A stretch of DNA of 37,071 nt from Hydrogenophaga intermedia (GTDB lineage: Bacteria; Pseudomonadota; Gammaproteobacteria; Burkholderiales; Burkholderiaceae_C). Both the position numbers and the translations under genes were made by a program. This document shows positions 8,728 through 16,140 of the stretch, piece by piece (position 1 is the first letter of the stretch; every line of letters starts with the position of its first letter). The notes under the pieces were generated by a model that was not told the origin of the DNA, searched no databases, and saw only the letters and a program-made list of their open reading frames with translations. The DNA lies in assembly GCF_000723405.1 (NCBI RefSeq), contig NZ_CCAE010000043.1, forward strand, positions 1 through 37,071, given 5' to 3'.

Positions 8728-9645
8728 ATGAACTTCCGTCAGCTTGATCTGAATCTGTTGCGCGTTCTTGCCGCCATCCATCGCACGGGCTCGGTCACGG
8801 CGGCGGGCAAGGCGCTGTCGCTGTCGCAGTCCGCCACCAGCAGCGCGCTGGCTCGTTTGCGCGGGCACTTGAAGGACGAGCTGTTCGTGCGCACGCCGGG
8901 CGGTTTGAAGCCCACGCGGGTGTGCGAGCGCATCGCGCCGGAGGTGACGGATCTGTTGCAGCGGCTCGAGTCGACCATGAGCGCGCAGGAGGCGTTTGAC
9001 CCAGCGCGCAGCGAGGTGCGCTGGAAGACCTCGCTGTCGGATCTGGGCGAGATGATGTTCCTGCCGCCGCTGGCGGCGGCGCTGCGCGAGCAGGCGCCGC
9101 ACGCGCGGCTGTTCAACGTGTCGGTGGCGGCCGAGGACCTGCCGGGCGCGCTGGAGGCGCGCGAGATCGATTTCGCCATCGGCATCCTGAACCCGCGCCA
9201 GCGCGGCATGCGAACCGATCTGCTGTTTCGCGAGCGGTACGTGGCGATGAGTTCGGGCCGGTGGCGGCCGCCATCGGGTCGCGCCAGCGCACGGCTCACG
9301 CCCGATCAGTTGGCGCAGGCCTCGCTAGTGGTGGCCTCGCCCACCGCCACCTTTCACGGCAGCGTGGAGAAGATGCTGGTGCGCCTGAACCTGTCGGACC
9401 GCATCGTGCTGCGGGCGCGCCACTTCGGCGCCCTGCCCGACCTCGCGCTCAACACCGACCTGCTCACCATCGTGCCGCAGATGTACGCCGACAACCTGAG
9501 CGAGCGCCACGACATGCGCGTGTGGGAACTGCCGCCCGACGCCTCGCCCGACTACGAGGTGCGGCTGGTGTGGCACAGCAGCACGGCGAACGACCCGGCG
9601 CAGGTGTGGATACGGGAGCAGGTGCACCGGTTGTTCCGGCGGTAG
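8728..9645 (+). CDS. LysR-family transcriptional regulator
   Basis: The product is 305 residues, normal for the family. The N-terminal winged helix-turn-helix is MNFRQLDLNLLRVLAAIHRT through SVTAAGKALSLSQSATSSALARLRGHLKDELFVRT (about residues 1-57). The effector domain follows, with the typical FAIGILNPRQRG...RERYVAM stretch and a second lobe ending VRLVWHSSTANDPAQVWIREQVHRLF, closest to NodD/PcpR-type regulators. It is divergent from iorAB-dctPQM, with a T-N11-A palindrome between, so it probably controls that operon in response to an aromatic acid. The ATG at 8728 begins the conserved domain; the upstream in-frame extension is the structured leader. Confidence 0.92.
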   Translation: MNFRQLDLNLLRVLAAIHRTGSVTAAGKALSLSQSATSSALARLRGHLKDELFVRTPGGLKPTRVCERIAPEVTDLLQRLESTMSAQEAFDPARSEVRWKTSLSDLGEMMFLPPLAAALREQAPHARLFNVSVAAEDLPGALEAREIDFAIGILNPRQRGMRTDLLFRERYVAMSSGRWRPPSGRASARLTPDQLAQASLVVASPTATFHGSVEKMLVRLNLSDRIVLRARHFGALPDLALNTDLLTIVPQMYADNLSERHDMRVWELPPDASPDYEVRLVWHSSTANDPAQVWIREQVHRLFRR

Positions 9646-10034
9646 CGCGGGGGGCGTTCTTCCTTTTTTCTTTGGTGAGGCAAGGGTTGGCGTGGCGTTT
9701 CTCGCCTCTTCCTCGCGAGGGCCGCTGGTGCGTGTGCCCGTTCTCCGGCCCACGCTCGGCGATTAAATGGAATCTGACCCCAATTAAGGGGGCCGAATTT
9801 CTGGTGGTGCGCACGGGCGTCACTCTCGACGGATGGTGGGGTTCGCGGGCGCAGGCCCCATTCGCGCTTGCCACAGAGGGGGCGTGCCAACAGCGGTGGT
9901 GACGCAGGCCCGGTGGCGTGCCCGGGGACATCTGCGCGAGCGTGGGCCGGAGAACGCGGACCACGCCAGCCGTCAGCGCGAAGTGGCAGCGCGAAACGCC
10001 ACGCCAGCCAGCCACCCACCCACCCAGGAAAAGC
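9646..10034. other. Intergenic region with inverted ~95-bp repeat pair
   Basis: No gene is supported in this 389-bp gap. Its two ends are diverged inverted copies of one sequence (about 9661-9758 and 9937-10032). A 19-bp perfect match (9740-9758 with 9937-9955) and a 14-bp match (9688-9701 with 9993-10006) anchor them in inverted orientation. Between them, at 9764-9789, is TTAAATGGAATCTGACCCC followed by AATTAAGG. I associate that motif with REP-like repeats of betaproteobacteria, with low certainty. Confidence 0.7.
9740..9955. repeat. Perfect 19-bp inverted repeat, arms 178 bp apart
   Basis: The arm GTTCTCCGGCCCACGCTCG at 9740-9758 is exactly complementary to 9937-9955. This is the best-conserved block of the longer inverted pair filling the lysR-tetR gap. 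Both copies are GC-rich and have no coding support. Confidence 0.8.
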
Positions 10035-10664
10035 TCAAAGCCCCAGCTTCTGCGTGAACAGCCGCTCCGCGAAGCGCCGCCGCTCGTCCTTCTGCGCCTT
10101 GGTGCTCAGCGTGGGCATCAACGATTCCGACACCACGTAGCTGTACAGCAGGAAGGCGCGCGAGCGCGCCTCCACCACGGGAAAGCCCAGCGCCGAGAAG
10201 AGCTGCGCGATGTAGCCGATGCGGCTGGCGTCCGCCTCGTCCACCGCGAAACGCGCCATCTGGTCGCGCCTCGCCCAGGCGCGGATCGCCAGCTCGATGC
10301 GCGCCGCGCGCGCCGCCGCACGCCCCCGGAACGGCAGCGACAGCACCCCGCGCAACTGCTCCATCGGGTCTTCGGTGGCCGATTCCAGGCGGACCGTGAG
10401 GTTCTCGGTCGCCCGCTCGCGCCACGCCTGCAGCACGCGGCGCAGCAAGTCCTCGCGGTCCTTGAAGTGCCAGTAGAAGCTGCCGCGCGTGACGCCCAGG
10501 GCCTGCGCCAGCAGGTCCACGCGCACGTGGTCGATGCCCTGGTCCACCAGCACCTCGGTGGCGGCCTCGATCCAGGTCTCGGGCGTGAGCGAGGCGCGCG
10601 TGACATCGCTCGGCGCACGGGGCTTGCGCGCGGAGCCGGTGGGCGTGGAGGCACTCGAACTCAT
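10035..10664 (-). CDS. TetR-family transcriptional repressor
   Basis: The product is 209 residues. After a Ser/Ala/Pro-rich tail of about 25 residues comes the TetR helix-turn-helix (WIEAATEVLVDQGIDHVRVDLLAQALGVTRGSFYWHFKDREDLLRRVL, about 32-78, split here by its helices). A variable C-terminal ligand domain follows. The VTRGSFYWHFKDREDLL recognition segment is diagnostic. It is divergent from the fcs operon, and two matching palindromes lie between the two genes. It most likely represses fcs and perhaps itself until an aromatic acyl-CoA or related compound binds. Ligand and targets are inferred. Confidence 0.92.
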   Translation of the reverse strand: MSSSASTPTGSARKPRAPSDVTRASLTPETWIEAATEVLVDQGIDHVRVDLLAQALGVTRGSFYWHFKDREDLLRRVLQAWRERATENLTVRLESATEDPMEQLRGVLSLPFRGRAAARAARIELAIRAWARRDQMARFAVDEADASRIGYIAQLFSALGFPVVEARSRAFLLYSYVVSESLMPTLSTKAQKDERRRFAERLFTQKLGL

Positions 10665-10699
10665 GCCGGAAATTCTATCGACCCCACTTCAGAAAAGAT

Positions 10700-10717
10700 C
10701 CGTACAGAAATGTATGG
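10700..10717. promoter_or_regulatory. Putative TetR operator 1
   Basis: CCGTACA-GAAA-TGTATGG is an 18-bp inverted repeat with one mismatch. It lies 36 bases upstream of the tetR start and shares its half-site and 4-base spacing with operator 2 near fcs. Confidence 0.6.
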
Positions 10718-10776
10718 AACTAGGGAAAAACCCTGTATCTCACTGGTGAAAACCCTCGATAGCATTCGTTATGAAA

Positions 10777-10792
10777 CATACATAACTGTATG
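10777..10792. promoter_or_regulatory. Putative TetR operator 2, overlapping the fcs ribosome-binding region
   Basis: CATACA-TAAC-TGTATG is a perfect inverted repeat ending at the GGAGA Shine-Dalgarno of fcs (ATG at 10798). It has the same half-site and spacing as operator 1 at 10700. A repressor bound here would block fcs transcription close to the start site. Confidence 0.65.
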
Positions 10793-10797
10793 GAGAC

Positions 10798-12615
10798 ATG
10801 AATCAACTCGACTGGCTGAACGACCCGGCGTGGATGGCCCCACCCGCTGCCACGGTGGAACACCGTGCCGATGGCAGCTTCGTCCTGCGATCGACCGAAC
10901 CCCTGGGCGACTACGCGCGCTGCATCGGCGAATGGCTGGAGCATTGGGCCGCGCACACGCCCGACGCGCCCGCGCTGGCCGAGCGCACCGCCACCGGCTG
11001 GCGCCGCCTGAACTGGGCCGCGTTGCGCGCGCAGGTGGGCCGCGTGGCGCAGGCGCTGCTGGACATGAACCTAGCGCCCGACGCGCCCGTTGTCGTGCTG
11101 TCCGACAACGCCATCGACCACCTGCTGCTGGTGCTGGCCACGCAGCACGTCGGCCGCGCGAGCTGCACCGTCTCCAGCGCCTACTGCCGCCTCACCAAGG
11201 ACTACGAGAAGGTGCACGGCATCCTGCGCACGCTGCGCCCGGCGCTGGTGTATGCGTCCGACGGCGCGGTTTACGGCCCGGCCATCGCCAGCAGCGGCAT
11301 CGACGCACCCGTGGTGCTGAGCCAGAACACCGACGCGGTGCCCGGCGCCATCGCGTTCCAACGCCTGCTGAACACACCCGAGACGCCGGCGGTGCGCGCG
11401 GCCTTCAAGGCCATCACGCCCGACACCACCGCCAAGTACCTGCTCACCTCCGGCTCCACCGGCACGCCCAAGGTCGTCATCAACACCCACCGCATGCTGT
11501 GCGCCAACCAGCGCATGATCGCGCAGGCCTGGCGCTTCCTGGCGCACGAAAAACCCGTGCTGGTGGACTGGCTGCCCTGGAGCCACACCTTCGGCGGCAA
11601 CCACAACCTGCACATGGTGATGTGCCACGGCGGCACGCTGGTGATCGACGAAGGCCGGCCCGCGCCGGGCCTGGTGGACAAGACCGTGGCCAACCTGGCG
11701 GAGGTGCAGCCCACCATCTGGTTCAACGTGCCGCGCGGCTTCGACATGGCCATGCCCATCCTGGAAGCCGACGAGGCCCTGGCGCGCCGCGTGCTGGAGC
11801 GCCTGCGCGTGGTGTTCTACGCCGGCGCCGCGCTGCCGCAAGCGAGCTGGGAGCGCCTGCAGGCCCTGGCAAAACGCGTGCTGGGCCGCGAGATCTGGCT
11901 CACCACTTCCTGGGGCTCCACCGAAACCGCGCCGGCCGTCACCAGCGCGCACTGGCGCATGGAGCGCGCGGGCGTCATCGGCGGCGTGCTGCCGGGCGTG
12001 TCGCTCAAGTTCGTGCCCAACGGCGAGAAGCTGGAGCTGCGCATCCACGGCGTGAACATCTTCCCCGGCTACCGCAACGCGCCCGAGCTCAGCGCGCAGG
12101 CGTTCGACGAAGAGGGCTACTACCGCATCGGCGACGCCGGCTTCCTGGCCGACGCGCAGCGGCCCGAGCTGGGCGTGGTGTTCAACGGCCGCGTGGCCGA
12201 GGACTTCAAGCTCACCACCGGCACCTGGGTGTCGGTGGGCACGCTGCGCCTGCGCGTGGTCTCGGCCTTCGCGCCGCACGCGCAGGACGTGGTCATCACC
12301 GGCCACGACCGCGACGAGATCGGTGTGCTGGTGTTTCCCACGCCGGCCGCCATGAAGCTGCCGCGCGAGGCACTGCACGAGCACCTGGCGCGTGGCCTGG
12401 CTGCCTTGCGCGCCGAAGGCGGCGGCTCCTCGCAATCGCCCACCCGCGCGCTGGTGCTCGACGAGCTGCCCAGCGCGGACGCGGGCGAGATCACCGACAA
12501 GGGTTACCTCAACCAGCGCGCGGTGCTGCAGCGCCGCGCCGACCTCGTGGCGGCGCTGTACGCCGACGCATCCGGCGTCGTGCGCCCCTCCTCTTCTTCG
12601 AAAGTTTCCCGATGA
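10798..12615 (+). CDS. fcs: Feruloyl-CoA synthetase (AMP-forming)
   Basis: The product is 605 residues of the ANL adenylating superfamily. It activates ferulate or other hydroxycinnamates to CoA thioesters with ATP. The P-loop-like motif LTSGSTGTPK is at 216-225. The WLPWSHTFGGNHN segment (258-270), typical of feruloyl-CoA synthases, and the A5 motif SWGSTETAP (371-379) follow. The usual A7/A8 region is YRIGDAGFLAD...VVFNGRVAEDFKLTTGTWVSV, the variant known from this subfamily. Its stop overlaps the thiolase start (ATGA). It is the first gene of a seven-gene operon with its own importer. The exact substrate (ferulate, caffeate, p-coumarate or a dihydro form) is not fixed by the sequence. Confidence 0.9.
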   Translation: MNQLDWLNDPAWMAPPAATVEHRADGSFVLRSTEPLGDYARCIGEWLEHWAAHTPDAPALAERTATGWRRLNWAALRAQVGRVAQALLDMNLAPDAPVVVLSDNAIDHLLLVLATQHVGRASCTVSSAYCRLTKDYEKVHGILRTLRPALVYASDGAVYGPAIASSGIDAPVVLSQNTDAVPGAIAFQRLLNTPETPAVRAAFKAITPDTTAKYLLTSGSTGTPKVVINTHRMLCANQRMIAQAWRFLAHEKPVLVDWLPWSHTFGGNHNLHMVMCHGGTLVIDEGRPAPGLVDKTVANLAEVQPTIWFNVPRGFDMAMPILEADEALARRVLERLRVVFYAGAALPQASWERLQALAKRVLGREIWLTTSWGSTETAPAVTSAHWRMERAGVIGGVLPGVSLKFVPNGEKLELRIHGVNIFPGYRNAPELSAQAFDEEGYYRIGDAGFLADAQRPELGVVFNGRVAEDFKLTTGTWVSVGTLRLRVVSAFAPHAQDVVITGHDRDEIGVLVFPTPAAMKLPREALHEHLARGLAALRAEGGGSSQSPTRALVLDELPSADAGEITDKGYLNQRAVLQRRADLVAALYADASGVVRPSSSSKVSR

Positions 12616-13862
12616 GCCGCGGACAGAGCCAGCTTTTCAACGACGTCTACATCCTCGATGGCGTGCGCACGCCCATGGTGGACTACCAGGGCGCCTTCGC
12701 CGACGCCAACCCCATCGACCTGGGCATCAAGGTCGCGCGCGAGGTGCTCAAGCGCACCGGTGTGTCGCCCGAGTCCATTGACTCCGTGCTCGCGGGCAAC
12801 ATGGCCCCCGGCGGCTTCGACCAGTTCTACGTGCCTCGGCACATCGGCCTGTACGCGGGCGTGCCGGTGGAGGTGCCCGCGCTCATGACGCAGCGCATCT
12901 GCGGCACCGGCTTCGAGCTGTTCCGCCAGGCCGGCGAGCAGATCGGCGCGGGCGTGGCGAAGAACGTGCTGCTGGTGGGCACCGAGTCGATGACGCGCAA
13001 CCCGATCGCGGCTTTCGACCACCGCGGCGGCTTTCGCCTGGGCGCGCCGATCGGCTTCAAGGACTACATGTGGGAGGCCCTCACCGACCCGGCCGCCGAC
13101 ATCAGCATGATCCGCACGGCCGAGAACCTGGCGCAGCGCTACAGCATCACGCGCGAGGACGTGGACGCCTTCGCCTCGCGCAGTTTCGAACGCGCCGTGG
13201 CCGCGCAGGCCGCGGGCTGGTTCGACGGCGAGATCGTTGCCGTGGGCAACGAGAGCTTCGAGCGCGAGGGCTACCGGGCGCGCGGCATCCGCCTGGCCGG
13301 CAAGGCCACCGTGGCCGAGCGCGACACGCACCCGCGCCCCACCCCACCCGAGGTGCTGGCCAAGCTGCGCACCGTGTTCAAGGACGGCGTGCAGACCGGC
13401 GGCAACAGCTCGGCCCTGACCGACGCGGCCGCCGCCGCCGTGGTGACCGACGGCGCGGGCCTCAAGGCCTTTGGCAAGCCCGCGCTGGCGCGCCTGGCCG
13501 CCGCCGCCGTGGTGGGCGTGCCGCCGGAGATCATGGGCATAGGCCCCGCGCCGGCCATCCGCCTGCTGCTGGAACGCGCCGGCCTGTCGCTGGGCGACAT
13601 CGCCCGCTTCGAGATCAACGAAGCGCAAGGTGCGCAGACCGTGGCGGTGGCGCGCGAACTCGGCCTCGACGAGAACAAGCTCAACGTGCACGGCGGCGCC
13701 ATCGCGCTGGGCCACCCGCTGGCGGCCACCGGTGTGCGCCTCACCATCACCTGCGCGCGCCAGTTGCGCGACATCGGCGCGCGCTGGGGCATTGCTTCGG
13801 CCTGCGTGGGTGGTGGGCAAGGCATCGCCCTGCTGATCGAAAACCCCTCTGCCGCCGCCTGA
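12612..13862 (+). CDS. Acetyl-CoA acyltransferase (thiolase)
   Basis: The product is 416 residues, the normal length for a degradative thiolase. It would cleave a 3-oxoacyl-CoA with CoA to give acetyl-CoA and a shortened aromatic acyl-CoA. The nucleophile Cys97 lies in QRICGTGFELF. The HPLAATG motif provides His368, and the second Cys is at 398 in SACVGGGQG. The usual NEAFA motif reads NEAQGAQ, an unusual change next to the active site. An ATGA overlap with fcs suggests coupled expression. With the acyl-CoA dehydrogenase at the operon end it points to beta-oxidation-style side-chain removal. Confidence 0.9.
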   Translation: MSRGQSQLFNDVYILDGVRTPMVDYQGAFADANPIDLGIKVAREVLKRTGVSPESIDSVLAGNMAPGGFDQFYVPRHIGLYAGVPVEVPALMTQRICGTGFELFRQAGEQIGAGVAKNVLLVGTESMTRNPIAAFDHRGGFRLGAPIGFKDYMWEALTDPAADISMIRTAENLAQRYSITREDVDAFASRSFERAVAAQAAGWFDGEIVAVGNESFEREGYRARGIRLAGKATVAERDTHPRPTPPEVLAKLRTVFKDGVQTGGNSSALTDAAAAAVVTDGAGLKAFGKPALARLAAAAVVGVPPEIMGIGPAPAIRLLLERAGLSLGDIARFEINEAQGAQTVAVARELGLDENKLNVHGGAIALGHPLAATGVRLTITCARQLRDIGARWGIASACVGGGQGIALLIENPSAAA

Positions 13863-13925
13863 TCCCATTTTCAAGCCCTCGCGTGTGCGGGCCACGAGCA
13901 CATGCAACACCACAGGAGACAACAC

Positions 13926-15065
13926 ATGAAGACCTTCGTCCGCAACGCACTGGCCGTGGCCGCGCTGGCCGCTGTCGCATCCGCCGCGCAGGCCGATCTC
14001 ACCATCGGCGTGAGCGTGCCACTCACCGGCCCGGCCTCCGGCCTGGGTATTCCCATGGCCAACGGCGTGAAGATGTGGCCCGCCACCATCGGCGGCGAGA
14101 AGGTCAACGTCATCATCCTCGACGACGCCACCGACCCCACCAAGGGCGTGCAGAACGCGCGCCGATTCGTCAACCAGGACAAGGTGGACGTGATCGTGGG
14201 CTCGGGCGCCACGCCGGTGGCCATCCCCATGGCCGACGTGGCCACCGAGTCGGGCACCGTGCACCTGGCGCTCTCCCCCATCGGCCTGCCGCCTGGCAAA
14301 GACACCTGGAGCTTTCGCATGCCGCAGAGCAACGGCGTGATGGCCGAGGCCATGGTGGAGCACATGAAGAAGCAGGGCGTGAAGAGCGTGGGCTTCCTGG
14401 GCTACACCGACGCCTACGGCGAGCAGTGGCTGCAGGCGCTCACCCCGCTGCTGGAGAAGGCCGGTATCAAGCTCACGGGCACCGAGCGCTTCGCGCGTTC
14501 CGACACCAGCGTGACCGGGCAAGCGCTCAAGCTCGCGTCGGCCAACCCCGACGCGATGGTGGTCGTGGCCTCGGGCAGCGGCGCGGCGATGCCGCAACTG
14601 GATCTCGTCGAACGCGGCTACAAGGGCAAGTTCTATCAGACGCACGCGGCCGCCACGCGCGACCTCATGCGCGTGGGCGGCAAGGCCGTCGAAGGCACCT
14701 TCGTCACCACTGGCCCGGTGGTGGTGGCCGAGCAACTGCCCGACAGCCACCCCAGCAAGGCCCTGGGCGTGAAGTTCAACGCCGACTACGAAAAGGTCTA
14801 CGGCGCCGGCACCCGCAACCAGTTCGGCGCGCACTCGTACGACGCCTACCTGCTGCTGGACAAGCTGGTGCCCGTGGCCGCCAAGAAAGGCAAGCCCGGC
14901 ACGCCCGAGTTCCGCGCCGCGCTGAAGGCCGCGTTCGAGGACGCCCAGCCCACGCCGGTCACGCACGGGATCATCGACTTCACCGCCGCCGATCACTGGG
15001 GCTTCAAGACCGGCTCCGGCGTGGTCATGAAGGTCGTCAACGGCGACTGGAAGTTGGAAAACTGA
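13926..15065 (+). CDS. ABC transporter periplasmic substrate-binding protein (Leu/Ile/Val-like)
   Basis: The product is 379 residues with a signal peptide ending ASAAQA (cleaved before DLTIGV). The mature part is a type I periplasmic binding protein (Peripla_BP_6). Recognisable segments are GVSVPLTGPASGLGIPMANG, ILDDATDPTKGVQNARRFV, VDVIVGSGATPVAIPMADVA and FLGYTDAYGEQWLQAL. The start at 13926 is preceded by AGGAG at 9 bases; an upstream in-frame ATG lacks one. In this operon it likely captures a phenylpropanoid or aromatic acid rather than an amino acid, as known for related Liv systems of aromatic degraders. The ligand is inferred. Confidence 0.9.
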   Translation: MKTFVRNALAVAALAAVASAAQADLTIGVSVPLTGPASGLGIPMANGVKMWPATIGGEKVNVIILDDATDPTKGVQNARRFVNQDKVDVIVGSGATPVAIPMADVATESGTVHLALSPIGLPPGKDTWSFRMPQSNGVMAEAMVEHMKKQGVKSVGFLGYTDAYGEQWLQALTPLLEKAGIKLTGTERFARSDTSVTGQALKLASANPDAMVVVASGSGAAMPQLDLVERGYKGKFYQTHAAATRDLMRVGGKAVEGTFVTTGPVVVAEQLPDSHPSKALGVKFNADYEKVYGAGTRNQFGAHSYDAYLLLDKLVPVAAKKGKPGTPEFRAALKAAFEDAQPTPVTHGIIDFTAADHWGFKTGSGVVMKVVNGDWKLEN

Positions 15066-15101
15066 TCGGCCTGCAATGAACGTGACGGGAGACCGCAACC
15101 C

Positions 15102-16139
15102 ATGGATCTGAGCATTGCCGCCATCCTCGGCGTCGATGGCGTCATCAACGGTGCGATCTACGCACTGGTGGCGATCGCCCTCGTGCTGGTGTTTGCGGTC
15201 ACCCGCATCGTTTTCATCCCGCAGGGCGAGTTCGTCGCCTTCGCGGCGCTGACCATGGCGCTGTTCCAGACCGGCGCCCTGCCCGGCACGGTCTGGCTGC
15301 TGCTGCTGATGGTGGCGCTGGTGCTCGTGCTGGACGCCGTGCGCGCCTGGCGCGAGGCCTGGCCGCTGGCGCGCTGGGCGCGCCTGGCCGTGCGCACGGC
15401 CGCGCTGCCGCTCGTGGCCTGCGGCCTCACCGCCTGGCTGGTGCCCCAGCAGCCGCCCCTGATCGTGCAGGCCCTGCTCACGCTGGCCCTGGTCACGCCC
15501 ATGGGGCCGCTGGTGTACCGGCTGGCCTACCGCTCGCTGGCCAGCGCCAGCGTGCTGGTGCTGCTCATCGTCTCGGTCGGTGTGCACTTCGCGCTCACCG
15601 GCCTGGGCCTGGTCTTCTTCGGCGCCGAGGGCTTTCGCAACCCGCCGTTCTGGGACGAGCGCCTGAGCGTCGGGCCCGTCACGCTCAGCGGCCAGGCCAT
15701 CATCATCGTCGCCGCATCGCTCGCGCTCATCGTCGCGCTGTTCGTGCTCTTCGACCGCACGCTCACCGGCAAGGCGCTGCGCGCTACCTCCGTCAACCAG
15801 ACGGGCGCGCGGCTCATGGGCATCTCCACCGACGCCGCGGGCTCGCTGAGCTTCACGCTCGCGGCCTTCATCGGCGCGCTCTCGGGCCTGCTCATCGGGC
15901 CCACCACCACCGTGTTCTTCGACAGCGGCTTCCTCATCGGCCTTAAGGGCTTCGTGGCCGCCGTGTTCGCCGGTCTCACCAGTTTTCCGCTCGCCCTCGT
16001 GGGCGCGCTCGGTGTGGGCCTGGTGGAAGCCTTCGGCTCGTTCTGGGCCAGTGCATTCAAGGAAGTGATCGTGTTCACCGCCATCCTGCCGGTGCTCTTG
16101 TGGCGCTCCTTCGTCGACCCCCACGATGAGGAGCATTGA
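15102..16139 (+). CDS. livH: Branched-chain-type ABC transporter permease (LivH family)
   Basis: The product is 345 residues with about nine hydrophobic segments. It opens with DGVINGAIYALVAIALVLVFAVTRIVFIPQGEFVAF, the LivH signature. The EAA-like coupling loop is near LRATSVNQTGARLMGIS. The C-terminal GLKGFVAAVFAGLTSFPLALVGALGVGLVEAF is also typical. It is longer than E. coli LivH (308) because of an extra helical stretch around residues 60-130. It pairs with the permease half of the next gene. A GAGGAG ribosome-binding site for that next gene lies inside its last codons. Confidence 0.9.
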   Translation: MDLSIAAILGVDGVINGAIYALVAIALVLVFAVTRIVFIPQGEFVAFAALTMALFQTGALPGTVWLLLLMVALVLVLDAVRAWREAWPLARWARLAVRTAALPLVACGLTAWLVPQQPPLIVQALLTLALVTPMGPLVYRLAYRSLASASVLVLLIVSVGVHFALTGLGLVFFGAEGFRNPPFWDERLSVGPVTLSGQAIIIVAASLALIVALFVLFDRTLTGKALRATSVNQTGARLMGISTDAAGSLSFTLAAFIGALSGLLIGPTTTVFFDSGFLIGLKGFVAAVFAGLTSFPLALVGALGVGLVEAFGSFWASAFKEVIVFTAILPVLLWRSFVDPHDEEH

Positions 16140-16140
16140 C

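Noticed and set aside
9918..13862. 1314-codon open frame on the plus strand
   Set aside because: It runs antisense through tetR and out of frame through fcs before joining the thiolase frame. Only the part from 12612 is a real gene.
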